Notes under the pieces: generated by a model
The model's input: the letters and a program-made list of their open reading frames with translations, nothing else
What the model was told of the DNA's origin: nothing
The model's database searches: none
DNA from: Methylosinus trichosporium OB3b
Lineage (GTDB): Bacteria; Pseudomonadota; Alphaproteobacteria; Rhizobiales; Beijerinckiaceae
Length of the DNA stretch: 64,000 nt
Reading direction: 5' to 3'
Assembly (NCBI RefSeq): GCF_002752655.1
Contig: NZ_CP023737.1
Location: forward strand, 3,434,001 to 3,498,000
Shown here: piece after piece, positions 53,614-63,431 of the stretch
How the letters are laid out: every line of letters begins with the position of its first letter
Numbering within the stretch: position 1 is the first letter of the stretch
Translations under genes and position numbers: made by a program

Positions 53614-53934
53614 TTGCGCGCCATAAGCTCCGCTCGCGCCTCATGGGACTCGATGGGGACGCTCGCGCGGAACTATATACCCAATGGGCGAAGACGGCGA
53701 ATTTATCGCGCAAAGCGCGGATGTCCTGTAGTCTTCGCCCCTGTCGTGACTGGGGACGTAAGATGCCTCGGAGGCCGCTGACGGCCGAAACACCCCGTCA
53801 TCGCGAGGAGGCGTAGCCGACGAAGCGATCCAGAGCCGCGGGGCGCGCGCCGGGACGGCGTCGCCTCCCTCGCCATCACGGCTCCCTTGGGCTATCTCTC
53901 CCCTCGGCCCAGAATCACATCCCCGAAGGCAAAG
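53614..53934. other. 321-bp divergent intergenic region between the LysR gene and proS
   Basis: It must hold the promoters of both genes. It contains a single diverged arm of the CGTCATTGCGAG repeat (53795-53838). No gene is evident. Confidence 0.55.
53795..53838. repeat. Single arm of the dispersed CGTCATTGCGAG repeat
   Basis: Reads CGTCATCGCGAGGAGGCG, then GACGAAGCGATCCAGAGCC, close to the left half of the hairpin at 12815-12896. The complementary half is missing. Confidence 0.6.
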
Positions 53935-55479
53935 ATGAAACGCGCCCTGTCGGTCACGAGAGACGAAAATTTCGCCCAATGGTATCAGGCGGTGGTCGCC
54001 GAGGCCGATCTCGCCGAGACCAGCCCGGTGCGCGGCTGCATGATCGTCAAGCCCTGGGGCTATGGCGTCTGGGAGCTGATCCAGGCGGCGCTCGACAAGC
54101 GCATCAAGGAGACCGGGCACGAGAACTGCTATTTTCCGCTGTTCATCCCGATGAGCTTCATCGCTCAGGAGGCGAGCCATGTCGAAGGCTTCGCCAAGGA
54201 GATGGCGGTCGTCACCCATCACCGGCTGAAATCGGTGGACGGCAAGCTCGTCGTCGATCCCGACTCCAAGCTCGAGGAGCCGCTGATCGTGCGGCCGACC
54301 TCGGAGACCATCATCGGCGACGCCTTCCGCCGCTGGGTCAGCTCGCATCGCGATTTGCCGGTGCTGATCAACCAATGGGCCAATGTCGTGCGCTGGGAGA
54401 TGCGCACGCGCCTCTTCCTGCGCACCAGCGAGTTCCTCTGGCAGGAGGGCCACACCGCCCATGCCGACGAGGCGGACGCGCGGGAAGAGACGCGAAAGAT
54501 GCTCGAGGTCTATCGCGAGATCGTCGAGGATGTGCTGGCCGTGCCGGTGATCGCCGGCGAGAAGCCGGAGAACGAGCGCTTTCCGGGCGCCGTGAACACT
54601 TACTCCATCGAGGCGATGATGCAGGACGGCAAGGCCCTGCAGGCCGGCACCTCGCATTATCTCGGCACGAACTTCGCCCATGCGCAGAACATCCGCTTCC
54701 AGGGCGCGAGCGGCGAGCTGGAGTTCTGCCACACGACGAGCTGGGGCGTCTCGACGCGTCTCGTCGGCGGCGTGATCATGACTCATGGCGACGATGACGG
54801 GCTGCGCCTGCCGCCGGCCATCGCGCCCAAGCAGATCGTCGTCGTGCCGATGCTGCGCGACAAGCCTGAGGATTCCGAGGTGCTCGCTTATTGCGAGGCG
54901 CTGAAGGCGGATCTCGACGATCTCGTCGCGCTGAAGGCGCCCTTGCGCGCCCATGTCGACAAGAAGCCGGTCCGCGCCGCCAATAAGCGCTGGGACTGGG
55001 CGCGGCGCGGCGCGCCGATCATTCTGGAGATCGGCCCGCGCGACGCATCTAACGGCATGGTGACGATGATCCGCCGCGACCGCTTGCGCGACGGCGACAA
55101 GATCGTCTCGGTCGGCATGCCTCGCGCGGACTTCCTCGCCACGGCGCCTGCGCTGCTCGCCGAGATTCAGAAAAACCTGTTCGAGGAGGCGAAGGCGCGG
55201 CTCGACGCCAATATCCGCGCCGATCTGACCAGCTTCGACGCCATCGCCGATTATTTCGGCAAGGCGGCCGAGGACGACGAGGCGTCGGCCTTCAAGGGCT
55301 GGGTGCGCGCGCCCTGGGCGCGGCCGACCGGCGCCGAGCTGGAGCAGGTCGAGACGCGGCTGAAGGCGCTGAAGCTGACCTTGCGCAACATTCCGCTCGG
55401 CCAAGGCGCGGCGAGCGGAACCTGCGTCTTCACCGGCCGTCCGGCGGTGGAGGAGATTTTGATCGCCCGCGCTTATTGA
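53935..55479 (+). CDS. proS: Proline--tRNA ligase, archaeal/eukaryal-like type
   Basis: A 514-residue class II synthetase. Motif 2 is around RWEMRTRLFLRTSEFLWQEG, with RPTSETII before it, and motif 3 is in HTTSWGVSTRLVGGVIMTHG. There is no editing domain between motifs 2 and 3. A zinc-domain-like C-terminal region ends in Ala-Tyr, as in archaeal-type ProRS. Other alphaproteobacteria usually carry a shorter bacterial-type enzyme, so this type is worth noting. It is presumably the only ProRS, but the rest of the genome is not visible. Confidence 0.92.
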   Translation: MKRALSVTRDENFAQWYQAVVAEADLAETSPVRGCMIVKPWGYGVWELIQAALDKRIKETGHENCYFPLFIPMSFIAQEASHVEGFAKEMAVVTHHRLKSVDGKLVVDPDSKLEEPLIVRPTSETIIGDAFRRWVSSHRDLPVLINQWANVVRWEMRTRLFLRTSEFLWQEGHTAHADEADAREETRKMLEVYREIVEDVLAVPVIAGEKPENERFPGAVNTYSIEAMMQDGKALQAGTSHYLGTNFAHAQNIRFQGASGELEFCHTTSWGVSTRLVGGVIMTHGDDDGLRLPPAIAPKQIVVVPMLRDKPEDSEVLAYCEALKADLDDLVALKAPLRAHVDKKPVRAANKRWDWARRGAPIILEIGPRDASNGMVTMIRRDRLRDGDKIVSVGMPRADFLATAPALLAEIQKNLFEEAKARLDANIRADLTSFDAIADYFGKAAEDDEASAFKGWVRAPWARPTGAELEQVETRLKALKLTLRNIPLGQGAASGTCVFTGRPAVEEILIARAY

Positions 55480-55589
55480 GGCCGAGGGCGCCGGGGCGGG
55501 GACAAAGCAGAAGCTCGGCTGATTGACCCCGCCGCCCGATCCGGTATTGTTGCAATAGCTTATTGATCGCCCAGTGTTTCGAGGTTCCC

Positions 55590-55970
55590 ATGTTCAAGAC
55601 GCTTTTCATTGCGGCAATTCTGGCGGCGTCGGCTCAGCCGGCCGTGGCGCAATCTATCTTCGAAGGTTTCGGCGAGCCGGAAGACCCGGCCGCCGCCGAG
55701 CTGTATCAATGGAAGCGCGCGATTTATCAGCAGATCAAGGAGCATGCGCCGCGTCTCAATCTCGGACGTGGGCGGGCGGATGTCAGCTTCTGCGTCGATA
55801 GCGCCGGACGCGTGGTCAAGGGGAAGGTCGACGACTCTTCCAGCGATGCCCATGATCTCATCGCCGCGAGCGTCATCTCCTCGCTGAAGCTGCCGCCGGC
55901 GCCGCCGACCGTCCGCAAGACGCTCGGTCGGTGCTGTTTATCGCTGCAGGGGCGTTTCCGGTTTTATTGA
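55590..55970 (+). CDS. Exported hypothetical protein with TonB-C-like domain
   Basis: A 126-residue protein with a signal peptide (KTLFIAAILAASAQPAVAQS). The mature part, WKRAIYQQIKEHAPRLNLGR then VSFCVDSAGRVVKGKVDDSS and IAASVISSLKLPPAPP, resembles the TonB C-terminal or energy-transducing fold. It lacks a TonB anchor, so it may be a stand-alone periplasmic domain. Its end overlaps the convergent symporter gene by seven bases. Confidence 0.65.
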   Translation: MFKTLFIAAILAASAQPAVAQSIFEGFGEPEDPAAAELYQWKRAIYQQIKEHAPRLNLGRGRADVSFCVDSAGRVVKGKVDDSSSDAHDLIAASVISSLKLPPAPPTVRKTLGRCCLSLQGRFRFY

Positions 55971-57220
55971 AGCGCTGCGCCATCTCTGGCGTGGTCTTGC
56001 GGCGCCCTCACCTTCCCATCCAGCAGACAGCTCACCGTCACATCGCCCATCACATTGATCGCCGTGCGGCAGCGGTCGAGCAGCCAGTCGATCGTCAGCA
56101 GCAGCGCGATGTAGTCGGTCGGCAGCGCCACGGCGCGGAACACCATGGTCATGGTCACGAGGCCGGCTTCCGGAATGCCGGCGGCGCCCACCGAGGCCAG
56201 AACCGAGGTCAGCACCACCAGGAACTGGTCGCCGAGCGACAGCTGCAGGCCGATCAATTGCGCCACGAACAGCGCCGACATCGCCTCATAGAGCGCCGTG
56301 CCGTCATTGTTGAAATTGGAGCCGACCAGCGCGCCCATGCTCGCCGATTGCTCGCGCAGGCCCACCTTGTCGCGCAGGCGCTCATAGGTGAGCGGCATGG
56401 TCGCCGTGGAGCTGCCGGTTGAGAAGGCCATCAGCAGCGCGTCGCGCACGCCGGCGACGACAGCGCGCGGGCGAGCCCATGAGCCGAAGCGGATGCGCGC
56501 GCAATAATAGAGAAATTGCAGCGTCAGCGCCGTCAGCACGGCGATGAAGAAGCCGCCGAGCGCGATGAAGTCGCCGAAGCCCTTGACGCCGACGATGCTG
56601 GCGACGAGGCCGAAGACCGCGAGCGGCACGACGTCGATGATCCAGTGCAGGATGACGATGAGGCTCGACAGCGCCACATGCACGAGGTCCTCGACCGTGC
56701 GCACCTCATGCGTCTTGAAGCCGCGCAGCGCGACGCCGAAGGCGACGGCGATGAAGATGACGCCCATCACCGCGCCATTGTCCGAGAACGGCCCAATGAT
56801 GCTCCTCGGCACGCTGTCGAGCAATTGCGACAGCGGGTCGACGGCGGCGGCGGCTTTCGCCGGCGCGGCGCCGGGCGCGGCGGTCGTCCAGCGCCCGGGC
56901 TGTACCACATTGGCGACGGCGAGGCCGATGAGTATGGCGACGAGCGTGTTGGCGAGGAGCAGGGTGACGAGGCGCAGCGCCTGCCGTCCGCCCAGATGCG
57001 CGCGCATGAGGGCCTGCACGATGGCGAGCAGGATCAGCGGCGGCGCCAGAGCGCCGAGCAGGCGCAGGACCAGCTTGGCGGGCGTCTCGAGAAGTTGCGC
57101 CTGCGGCCCGAGCGCGAGGCCAGTCGCGACGCCGAGCGCCACAGCGGCGACGATGCGCAGATAGAGCGGCGTCGCGCGCCATGCGCCGAGGAGGTCGATC
57201 GGCCTCCCGATCCCGTCCAT
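55964..57220 (-). CDS. Dicarboxylate/amino acid:cation symporter (DAACS family)
   Basis: A 418-residue inner-membrane transporter with about eight helices. The family landmarks are present: ALLMAFSTGSSTATMPLTYE (serine-rich hairpin), GSNFNNDGTALYEAMSALFV (NMDGT-like motif) and GIPEAGLVTMTMVF. It imports C4-dicarboxylates or acidic amino acids with Na+ or H+. The start MDGIGRPIDL at 57220 is chosen; an in-frame start at 57433 would reach into the divergent cyclase gene. Confidence 0.88.
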   Translation of the reverse strand: MDGIGRPIDLLGAWRATPLYLRIVAAVALGVATGLALGPQAQLLETPAKLVLRLLGALAPPLILLAIVQALMRAHLGGRQALRLVTLLLANTLVAILIGLAVANVVQPGRWTTAAPGAAPAKAAAAVDPLSQLLDSVPRSIIGPFSDNGAVMGVIFIAVAFGVALRGFKTHEVRTVEDLVHVALSSLIVILHWIIDVVPLAVFGLVASIVGVKGFGDFIALGGFFIAVLTALTLQFLYYCARIRFGSWARPRAVVAGVRDALLMAFSTGSSTATMPLTYERLRDKVGLREQSASMGALVGSNFNNDGTALYEAMSALFVAQLIGLQLSLGDQFLVVLTSVLASVGAAGIPEAGLVTMTMVFRAVALPTDYIALLLTIDWLLDRCRTAINVMGDVTVSCLLDGKVRAPQDHARDGAALQ

Positions 57221-57347
57221 AGAACGCAAGCTATTGTCCTCCAACGATGGGCAGACGGGCAGGCCCAGCCCCGCTCGACTGCCGCGGACGTGAAAATGAC
57301 GCGTATCGCCAATCTTATAGGTGTATTCCGGCGTCTTCGGGAGTCCC

Positions 57348-58526
57348 ATGCTCGGCGCGTCCTTCGCTCTCATCGTCAACATCATGATCGCGGCGCTGTT
57401 CGCCGCGAGCTTCATATTTGTCGCGCTGACCAATCCGGCCGGCCGCCGGGCGCTGTGGTTCGCCGCGAGCTATATGCTCGGAATGCTGGCGCCGGTGAGC
57501 CTGTTCGTCATTCCCTTCAGCCCCTGGCCCAATTTCTTCGGCGCGCTGAACTATGTGGGCTTTTGCGCAGGCCTGTTTTTGATGACCGGCTCTCTCGCCC
57601 GCTTCTACGATCGTGGCCCGCGCTGGAGCGTCGTTGGCGGGCTCTATTGCGCCGCGCTGTCCAGCGGCGCGATGATCGCCGAATGGCCGCAGAACAATCT
57701 CGCATTCAACCTCGTCTATCAGACGCCCTACGCCTTTGCGTGCGCCTGCAGCGGCTGGATCATTCTGCTCGCGAGCCGACGCGGGGCGCTCGAGATCGCG
57801 CTCGCGGGCCTCTATGGGCTGATCGCGGCGCATTTCCTCGTGAAGCCCTTTTTCGCGGCCGCCTTCGGCGTCGGTCGCACGCCGAGCGAATATGTGGCGA
57901 GCTCCTATGCGATCGCCTCGCAATCGGCGACCGGCGTTCTGCTGATCGCGGCCGGGCTGCTCACCTTGCTCATCGTCGCGCAAAAGGCGATCGCCGAGGC
58001 GCGTCGCGCGGCGGAGACCGATCAATTGACCGGGCTCTTGAACCGTCGCGGTTTCGACCTTGCTTGCGCGTCCCGGCTCGCGAGCGCGAAGGCCGGGCGT
58101 GATCCGACGACGGTCGTTCTTCTCGACCTCGATCATTTCAAACGGGTCAACGATCGATTCGGCCATGCGGTCGGCGACGATGTCTTGCGATATTTCGCTG
58201 CGCTGCTACGGCTGACGACGCCCGAGGGCGCGCTCGCCGGCCGCATGGGCGGCGAGGAGTTCGTCGTTTTCCTGCATGGCGCGCCGCTCGCTCGAGGACG
58301 ACGCGTCGCCGAGACGATCCGACGCGCCGCGGCGCTGCACGTCACGCCGCGCCTGCCCCCGATCACCGTCAGCATCGGCGTCGCCGAAATCGCCGCGGAC
58401 GAAACCTTCTCTCATGCGATGCGCCGCGCGGACGAGGCGCTCTACCGCGCCAAGACGCTGGGCCGCAATCGTGTCTGTATCGCTCGGGCGAAACGTGCGC
58501 GGAGCATCCCGCTCCCGAACGAATAG
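57348..58526 (+). CDS. Membrane-anchored diguanylate cyclase
   Basis: A 392-residue protein. The N-terminal about 210 residues have six to seven hydrophobic helices (MASE-like sensor). The C-terminal GGDEF domain begins DQLTGLLNRRGF and carries the active-site GGEEF at about 302-306, with DLDHFKRVNDRFGH before it. It should make cyclic di-GMP from GTP. No I-site RxxD is obvious. GGGAG lies 7 bases before the ATG. Confidence 0.9.
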   Translation: MLGASFALIVNIMIAALFAASFIFVALTNPAGRRALWFAASYMLGMLAPVSLFVIPFSPWPNFFGALNYVGFCAGLFLMTGSLARFYDRGPRWSVVGGLYCAALSSGAMIAEWPQNNLAFNLVYQTPYAFACACSGWIILLASRRGALEIALAGLYGLIAAHFLVKPFFAAAFGVGRTPSEYVASSYAIASQSATGVLLIAAGLLTLLIVAQKAIAEARRAAETDQLTGLLNRRGFDLACASRLASAKAGRDPTTVVLLDLDHFKRVNDRFGHAVGDDVLRYFAALLRLTTPEGALAGRMGGEEFVVFLHGAPLARGRRVAETIRRAAALHVTPRLPPITVSIGVAEIAADETFSHAMRRADEALYRAKTLGRNRVCIARAKRARSIPLPNE

Positions 58527-58530
58527 GCCC

Positions 58531-61500
58531 TCACGCCGCCTTCTTCTTCTCCGCGATCGACACCAGCGTGCGCAGAATGCGGCGCGTCCCTTCGAGCCGG
58601 CCCTTCATATCGGCGAAATCGCGGATGAACACGATACGCATGTCCGGGCGCACCTTGGCCTGCGATCCCTGGTCCATCACATAGCGGGCGAGGCCGGCGG
58701 GGTCGGCGAAGCTGCCGTCGCGGAAGGCGATGATGACGCCTTTCGGCCCCGCCTCCACCTTCTCCACATGGGCGCGCCGGCACATGGCCTTGATCGCCAC
58801 GATCTTCAGCAATTGCTCCACCTCCGGCGGGAAGGCGCCGAAGCGGTCGATGAGCTCCGCCGCGAAGGATTCGATGTCGGCGTCGGTCTCCAGCGTCGAG
58901 AGGCGGCGATAGAGCTGCAGGCGCAGCGTGAGATCGGGGACATAGTCTTCCGGTATCGTCACTGGCGCGCCAATGGCGATGGTCGGCGACCACGCCTCTT
59001 CCTGCGGCTCTTCGATTCCGGCCTTCAGCAGCGTGATCGCATCGCCCAGCATCTGCTGATAGAGCTCGTAGCCGACCTCCTTGATATGGCCGGACTGCTC
59101 GTCGCCGAGGAGATTGCCGGCGCCGCGAATGTCGAGGTCGTGGCTCGCGAGCTGGAAGCCGGCGCCGAGCGTGTCGAGACTCTGCAGCACCTCGAGCCGC
59201 TTTTGCGCCTGCGGCGTGATGGTCTTATTGGCGGGCGTCGTGAACAGCGCATAGGCGCGCGTCTTGGAGCGGCCGACGCGGCCGCGCAGCTGATAGAGCT
59301 GCGCGAGGCCGAACATGTCGGCGCGCCAGACGATCAGCGTGTTGGCGGTCGGAATGTCGAGGCCGGATTCGACGATCGTCGTCGAGAGAAGGATGTCGTA
59401 TTTCCCGTCATAGAAGGCGGTCATGCGCTCTTCGAGATCGCCCGCCGCCATCTGCCCATGCGCCATGACGAATTTCGCCTCGGGCACGACCTCGCGCAGG
59501 AAGGCGGCGGCGTCCTCCAAATCCTCGATGCGCGGACAAACGAAGAAGGCCTGTCCGCCGCGATAGCGCTCGCGCAGCAGCGCCTCGCGCACGATCAGCG
59601 GATCGAAGGGCGAGACGAAGCTGCGCACGGCGAGGCGATCGACGGGCGCCGTGGCGATCAGCGACAATTCGCGCACGCCGGTCATGGCGAGCTGCAGCGT
59701 GCGCGGGATCGGCGTCGCCGACAAAGTCAGCACATGCACTTCCGCGCGCAGCTCCTTCAAGCGCTCCTTATGGCCGACGCCGAAATGCTGCTCCTCGTCG
59801 ATGATGACGAGGCCGAGATCCTTGAACGAGATCGTCTTGCCGAGCACGGCGTGTGTGCCGACGACGATGTCGATCGTGCCGTCGGCGATTCCGCTCTTGG
59901 CGAGGCGCGCATCGGCGGCGGTGGTCATGCGCGACAATTGCGCGACGCGGATCGGCAGGCCGGAGAAGCGCGTCGAGAAGGTCTTGTAATGCTGGCGCGC
60001 GAGCAATGTCGTCGGCACGACGACGGCGACCTGACGTCCGTTGATCGCCGCGCAGAAGGCGGCGCGCAGCGCCACTTCCGTCTTGCCGAAGCCGACGTCG
60101 CCGCAGACAAGCCGATCCATCGGCCGACCCGAGCTAAGATCGTCGAGCACCGCCTCGATCGCCGCGGCCTGATCCTCGGTCTCGTCATAGGGAAAGCGCG
60201 CGCAGAATTCGTCGTAGAGCCCTTCCGGCGGCGCGAGCTTCGTCGCCTGACGCAGCATGCGCTGGGCCGCGATCGCGATGAGGCCCTTGGCCATCTCGCG
60301 AATACGGTTCTTCATCCGCGCCTTGCGCGTCTGCCAGCCGACGCCGCCCAATTTGTCGAGCTGCGCCTCGGTGTCCTCGGAGCCGTAGCGCGACAAGAGC
60401 TCGATGTTCTCGACCGGCAGATAGAGCTTATCGCCGCCGGCGTAATGAATCTCGAGGCAGTCGTGCGGCGCGCCGGCGGCGGTGATGGTCTCGAGGCCGA
60501 TGAAGCGGCCGATGCCGTGATCGACATGCACCACGAGATCGCCGGCCGAGAGCGCGGCGATCTCGCCGAGCAGATTTTCCGTATGCTTGGTCTTGCGGCG
60601 GCGACGCACCATGCGGTCGCCGAGAATGTCCTGCTCGCCGATGACGACGAGCCCGTCTGTCTCGAAGCCATGCTCGACGCCGAGCACGGCGAGCGCCGTT
60701 GCGCCTTTGCCGAGCGCCAGCGCCGCCGGCAGCGACGACACGGTCTGCACGTCGCGCAGTCCATGCTCGGCGAGCACGCTGCCGAGGCGCTCGCAGGAGC
60801 CGTCCGACCAGCCGGCGACGACGACGCTCTTGCCGGCGCCGCGCAGCGCCTTCACATGATCGACCGCGGCCTCGAAGACATTGGCGTTCTCGTCATTGCG
60901 CTCGGGCGCAAAATCGCGGCCCGGCCGCGCCGCGCAATCGATCGCGGTCTTCTCGGCGCCCTCCGGCGCGGCGAAGGGCGAGAAGCGCGCGCGGCCGCGC
61001 GCCTCGATCTGTCCGCGCCACTCCTCGACGGAGAGATAGAGTTCTTTCGGCTCCAGCGGCTTGTAGCTCGCCTCGGCGGGCGCGGCGTCATAGGCGAATT
61101 TGCGCGCGTCGTAATAATCGGCGATCTGCGCGGCGCGCTCCCCCGCCGCTTCGTCGACGAGCTGGTCGAGCATCAAGGGAGCGGAGCCGATATAATCGAA
61201 CAGGCTGCCCATGCGCGGATAGAATAGCGGCAGCCAATGCTCGGCGCCCTGAAAGCGGCGGCCCTCGCTGATCGCCTCATAGAGATGGTCGCCGCGCGTC
61301 TGTCCGCCGAAGCGCGTGGTGTAGGCCTGGCGGAACCGGCGCATGGAGTCGCTCGTCAGCCGCAATTCGCTCATCGGCACGAGATCGAGCGCGCGCAGCT
61401 GGCCGATGGTGCGCTGACTCTCCGGATCGAAGCTGCGGATGGATTCGAGCGTGTCGCCGAAGAAATCGAGCCGCACCGGCGTCGGCATGCCCGGCGCGTA

Positions 61501-62052
61501 GAGATCGAGAATGCCGCCGCGCTGGGCGTATTCGCCGGTCTCGCGCACGGCCGAGGAGCGCAGGAAGCCATTGGCCTCGAGCCAGCGCGCCAGCTCATCC
61601 ATATGCACGACATTGCCGGGCGCGGCGGAGAATGTGTCGGCGGCGACGGCCTCGAGCGGCGGCACGCGCTGTAGCAGGCAATCGACCGTGGTGGTGACGA
61701 TTCGCGGCCGCTCGGCCGAGGATTTGGAGCGGGCGAGACGCGCGAGCGCGGTCATGCGCCGCGCGCTGATCGCCGCATTGGGCGAGACGCGGTCATAGGG
61801 CTGGCAGTCCCAGCCGGGCACGTCCAGCGCCTCGACCTCGGGCGCGGCGAAGCGCAGCGCCTCGCGAAAGGCGGCCGAGCGCTGCGCGTCGCGCGCCACA
61901 TGGACGAAGACGGCCGGCTTGCCCTCCGCGCCGCGCGCCAGAGCGCGGGCGAGGTCGGCGCAGACGAAGGCGTCGAAACCGTCGGGAACATGGGTGAAGG
62001 CGAGCGCGTCGCCGGCCTCGATGCGGGCGATGGCCTTTTTGAGATCGGTCAC
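58531..62052 (-). CDS. mfd: Transcription-repair coupling factor
   Basis: A 1173-residue DNA translocase. The N-terminal UvrB-like region and RNA-polymerase-interaction domain (around GDLVVHVDHGIGRFIGLETI) are followed by RecG-like helicase motifs: Walker A GDVGFGKTEVALRAAF (about residue 650), DEEQHFGVGHKE (about 750) and QLRGRVGRSKTRAYALF. It removes stalled RNA polymerase and recruits UvrA to lesions. It overlaps sdhE by four bases (ATGA). Confidence 0.96.
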   Translation of the reverse strand: MTDLKKAIARIEAGDALAFTHVPDGFDAFVCADLARALARGAEGKPAVFVHVARDAQRSAAFREALRFAAPEVEALDVPGWDCQPYDRVSPNAAISARRMTALARLARSKSSAERPRIVTTTVDCLLQRVPPLEAVAADTFSAAPGNVVHMDELARWLEANGFLRSSAVRETGEYAQRGGILDLYAPGMPTPVRLDFFGDTLESIRSFDPESQRTIGQLRALDLVPMSELRLTSDSMRRFRQAYTTRFGGQTRGDHLYEAISEGRRFQGAEHWLPLFYPRMGSLFDYIGSAPLMLDQLVDEAAGERAAQIADYYDARKFAYDAAPAEASYKPLEPKELYLSVEEWRGQIEARGRARFSPFAAPEGAEKTAIDCAARPGRDFAPERNDENANVFEAAVDHVKALRGAGKSVVVAGWSDGSCERLGSVLAEHGLRDVQTVSSLPAALALGKGATALAVLGVEHGFETDGLVVIGEQDILGDRMVRRRRKTKHTENLLGEIAALSAGDLVVHVDHGIGRFIGLETITAAGAPHDCLEIHYAGGDKLYLPVENIELLSRYGSEDTEAQLDKLGGVGWQTRKARMKNRIREMAKGLIAIAAQRMLRQATKLAPPEGLYDEFCARFPYDETEDQAAAIEAVLDDLSSGRPMDRLVCGDVGFGKTEVALRAAFCAAINGRQVAVVVPTTLLARQHYKTFSTRFSGLPIRVAQLSRMTTAADARLAKSGIADGTIDIVVGTHAVLGKTISFKDLGLVIIDEEQHFGVGHKERLKELRAEVHVLTLSATPIPRTLQLAMTGVRELSLIATAPVDRLAVRSFVSPFDPLIVREALLRERYRGGQAFFVCPRIEDLEDAAAFLREVVPEAKFVMAHGQMAAGDLEERMTAFYDGKYDILLSTTIVESGLDIPTANTLIVWRADMFGLAQLYQLRGRVGRSKTRAYALFTTPANKTITPQAQKRLEVLQSLDTLGAGFQLASHDLDIRGAGNLLGDEQSGHIKEVGYELYQQMLGDAITLLKAGIEEPQEEAWSPTIAIGAPVTIPEDYVPDLTLRLQLYRRLSTLETDADIESFAAELIDRFGAFPPEVEQLLKIVAIKAMCRRAHVEKVEAGPKGVIIAFRDGSFADPAGLARYVMDQGSQAKVRPDMRIVFIRDFADMKGRLEGTRRILRTLVSIAEKKKAA

Positions 62053-62342
62053 GCGCCGCGCCCTCGCTCCAACGGCCCATTGGCGTGAAAGGCCGCGATT
62101 CTGCGAAACAGCGGCGTGTCATAGGCGGGCGGCGCGCCGGCGGCGCACAGCCAGCCATAGACGGCGTCGTCATCGGCGTCGAGCAGCGCCTCGAGCGCCT
62201 CGAGCGCGGCGTCGTCCAGCCCGCGGATCTCGGAGTCGACGAAGCCGCCCATGATCAAGTCCATTTCGCGCATGCCGCGGCGCCAGGCGCGAAAACGGAT
62301 GCGCCGGCGGCGGATGTCGAGATCGTCGAAGGATGGGGCCAT
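62049..62342 (-). CDS. sdhE: Succinate dehydrogenase assembly factor SdhE
   Basis: A 97-residue small helical protein. RFRAWRRGMREMDLIMGGFV contains the conserved RGxxE-type FAD-attachment motif. It helps attach FAD to SdhA. The pairing with mfd is common in alphaproteobacteria. The gene has the first start of the mfd operon. Confidence 0.9.
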   Translation of the reverse strand: MAPSFDDLDIRRRRIRFRAWRRGMREMDLIMGGFVDSEIRGLDDAALEALEALLDADDDAVYGWLCAAGAPPAYDTPLFRRIAAFHANGPLERGRGA

Positions 62343-62795
62343 GATCGTGTGCGCGAGGAGACCTACGCCGCAACGCAGCGCGCTCGATACGAGAAATGCG
62401 GCGCCGAACGCCGTTTCCGATGCCGTCGCTTATGGAAGCGCTGTGTAGCCCAATCGTCGACGAAAAGATAGCGAGACATGCCGCTCTTTCGAGCTCGTTG
62501 CCAGAGCGCCGACAGTCTGCCGTTTTTTTAAATCGAGCATGGCTTCTCAGGCATCCCGCAGACCCGGCCATGGCAGGCTGCGCATCGACTTGTGTCGTGC
62601 ATCGTCGACAATGAGTTCAAGCGTATTGAATTTTAAATATCAAATATTTGTAAAATCCTTTCAATGCATCAGCGCGAAGGTCTAGAGTAAATATTTCTCA
62701 TAATCTCCGTATTGTAAAAACATCTAGACGATCCATATCGGCCACGGATTTCTAAAGGAGGCCGCTATCCCGTCTCGACCAGAGGAGAACGAGAC
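62343..62795. other. 453-bp intergenic region, AT-rich in the middle
   Basis: No gene is evident. From about 62620 to 62740 the sequence is strikingly AT-rich (TTTTAAATATCAAATATTTG, then a run of TAAA-type words), unlike the host average. It probably holds the promoters for sdhE and the secreted SH3-like protein. AAAGGAGG at 62755-62762 is too far from the ATG at 62796 to be its ribosome site. Confidence 0.5.
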
Positions 62796-63377
62796 ATGAA
62801 AGCAGCAATGATAATGCTAACGCTGCTCGCGAGCAGTCCTGCTGTCGCCGATTGCTGGAGAATGAGCCTCGAGGGACGGCCCGAGTTCACGAATATCCGT
62901 AAGGGCCCAGGCATGAATTTTCCGGTTGCGGATCGCCTCGAGTCATATTCGGGTGATCTGCTCTGGTGCGGCTATCGCCGAACGAACGGAGAAACAGAGT
63001 GGTATCACATCGGCTATAAGGCATATGGAGATCGGGCGTGGAGATACGGGTGGACATCGGCAAAGGTTGTCCATGTCGTAGAAGCGCAACGAACATTAGG
63101 GGGCGCATGTCCAGCGTTGGATTTTTTTGCGGGACACGCTCCATACGAAGGCCGTTCTGTCGGCAATAGTGACCGATCCAGCGCAGGAGAACCTGTCAGG
63201 TTGATCGGTGACGCCCCATCCGCCATCGGCGATAGCTGGGACGATCAAGACGGCGATTCGGATCGACACAGCGTCACCTGCTCGACTCCGAAGGGAATAT
63301 GCACAGTGAGTGACAGCAGGCCCATTGCGCCGACTCGAGCTTGCTACTGCGGGACAGCTGCTGGTTTGACATGGTAG
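62796..63377 (+). CDS. Secreted SH3-like, Cys-rich hypothetical protein
   Basis: A 193-residue protein with a signal peptide (MKAAMIMLTLLASSPAVA). FTNIRKGPGMNFPVADRLES is the opening of a bacterial SH3-like (SH3b) repeat, followed by YRRTNGETEWYHIGYKAYGD. The C-terminal part (about 135-193) has five Cys and ends in CYCGTAAG. Codon use is less GC-biased than in neighbouring genes, which suggests transfer. AGAGGAG lies 12-13 bases before the ATG. Function is unknown, perhaps envelope or cell-wall binding. Confidence 0.65.
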   Translation: MKAAMIMLTLLASSPAVADCWRMSLEGRPEFTNIRKGPGMNFPVADRLESYSGDLLWCGYRRTNGETEWYHIGYKAYGDRAWRYGWTSAKVVHVVEAQRTLGGACPALDFFAGHAPYEGRSVGNSDRSSAGEPVRLIGDAPSAIGDSWDDQDGDSDRHSVTCSTPKGICTVSDSRPIAPTRACYCGTAAGLTW

Positions 63378-63431
63378 CGAATGTCCGCTTGGACGCTCCG
63401 CGGGGCGACGGCGACGCGCCGCCGCCCGTCA

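Noticed and set aside
58276..61227. A 983-codon plus-strand frame opposite mfd
   Set aside because: It is antisense to mfd and has shadow-frame composition.
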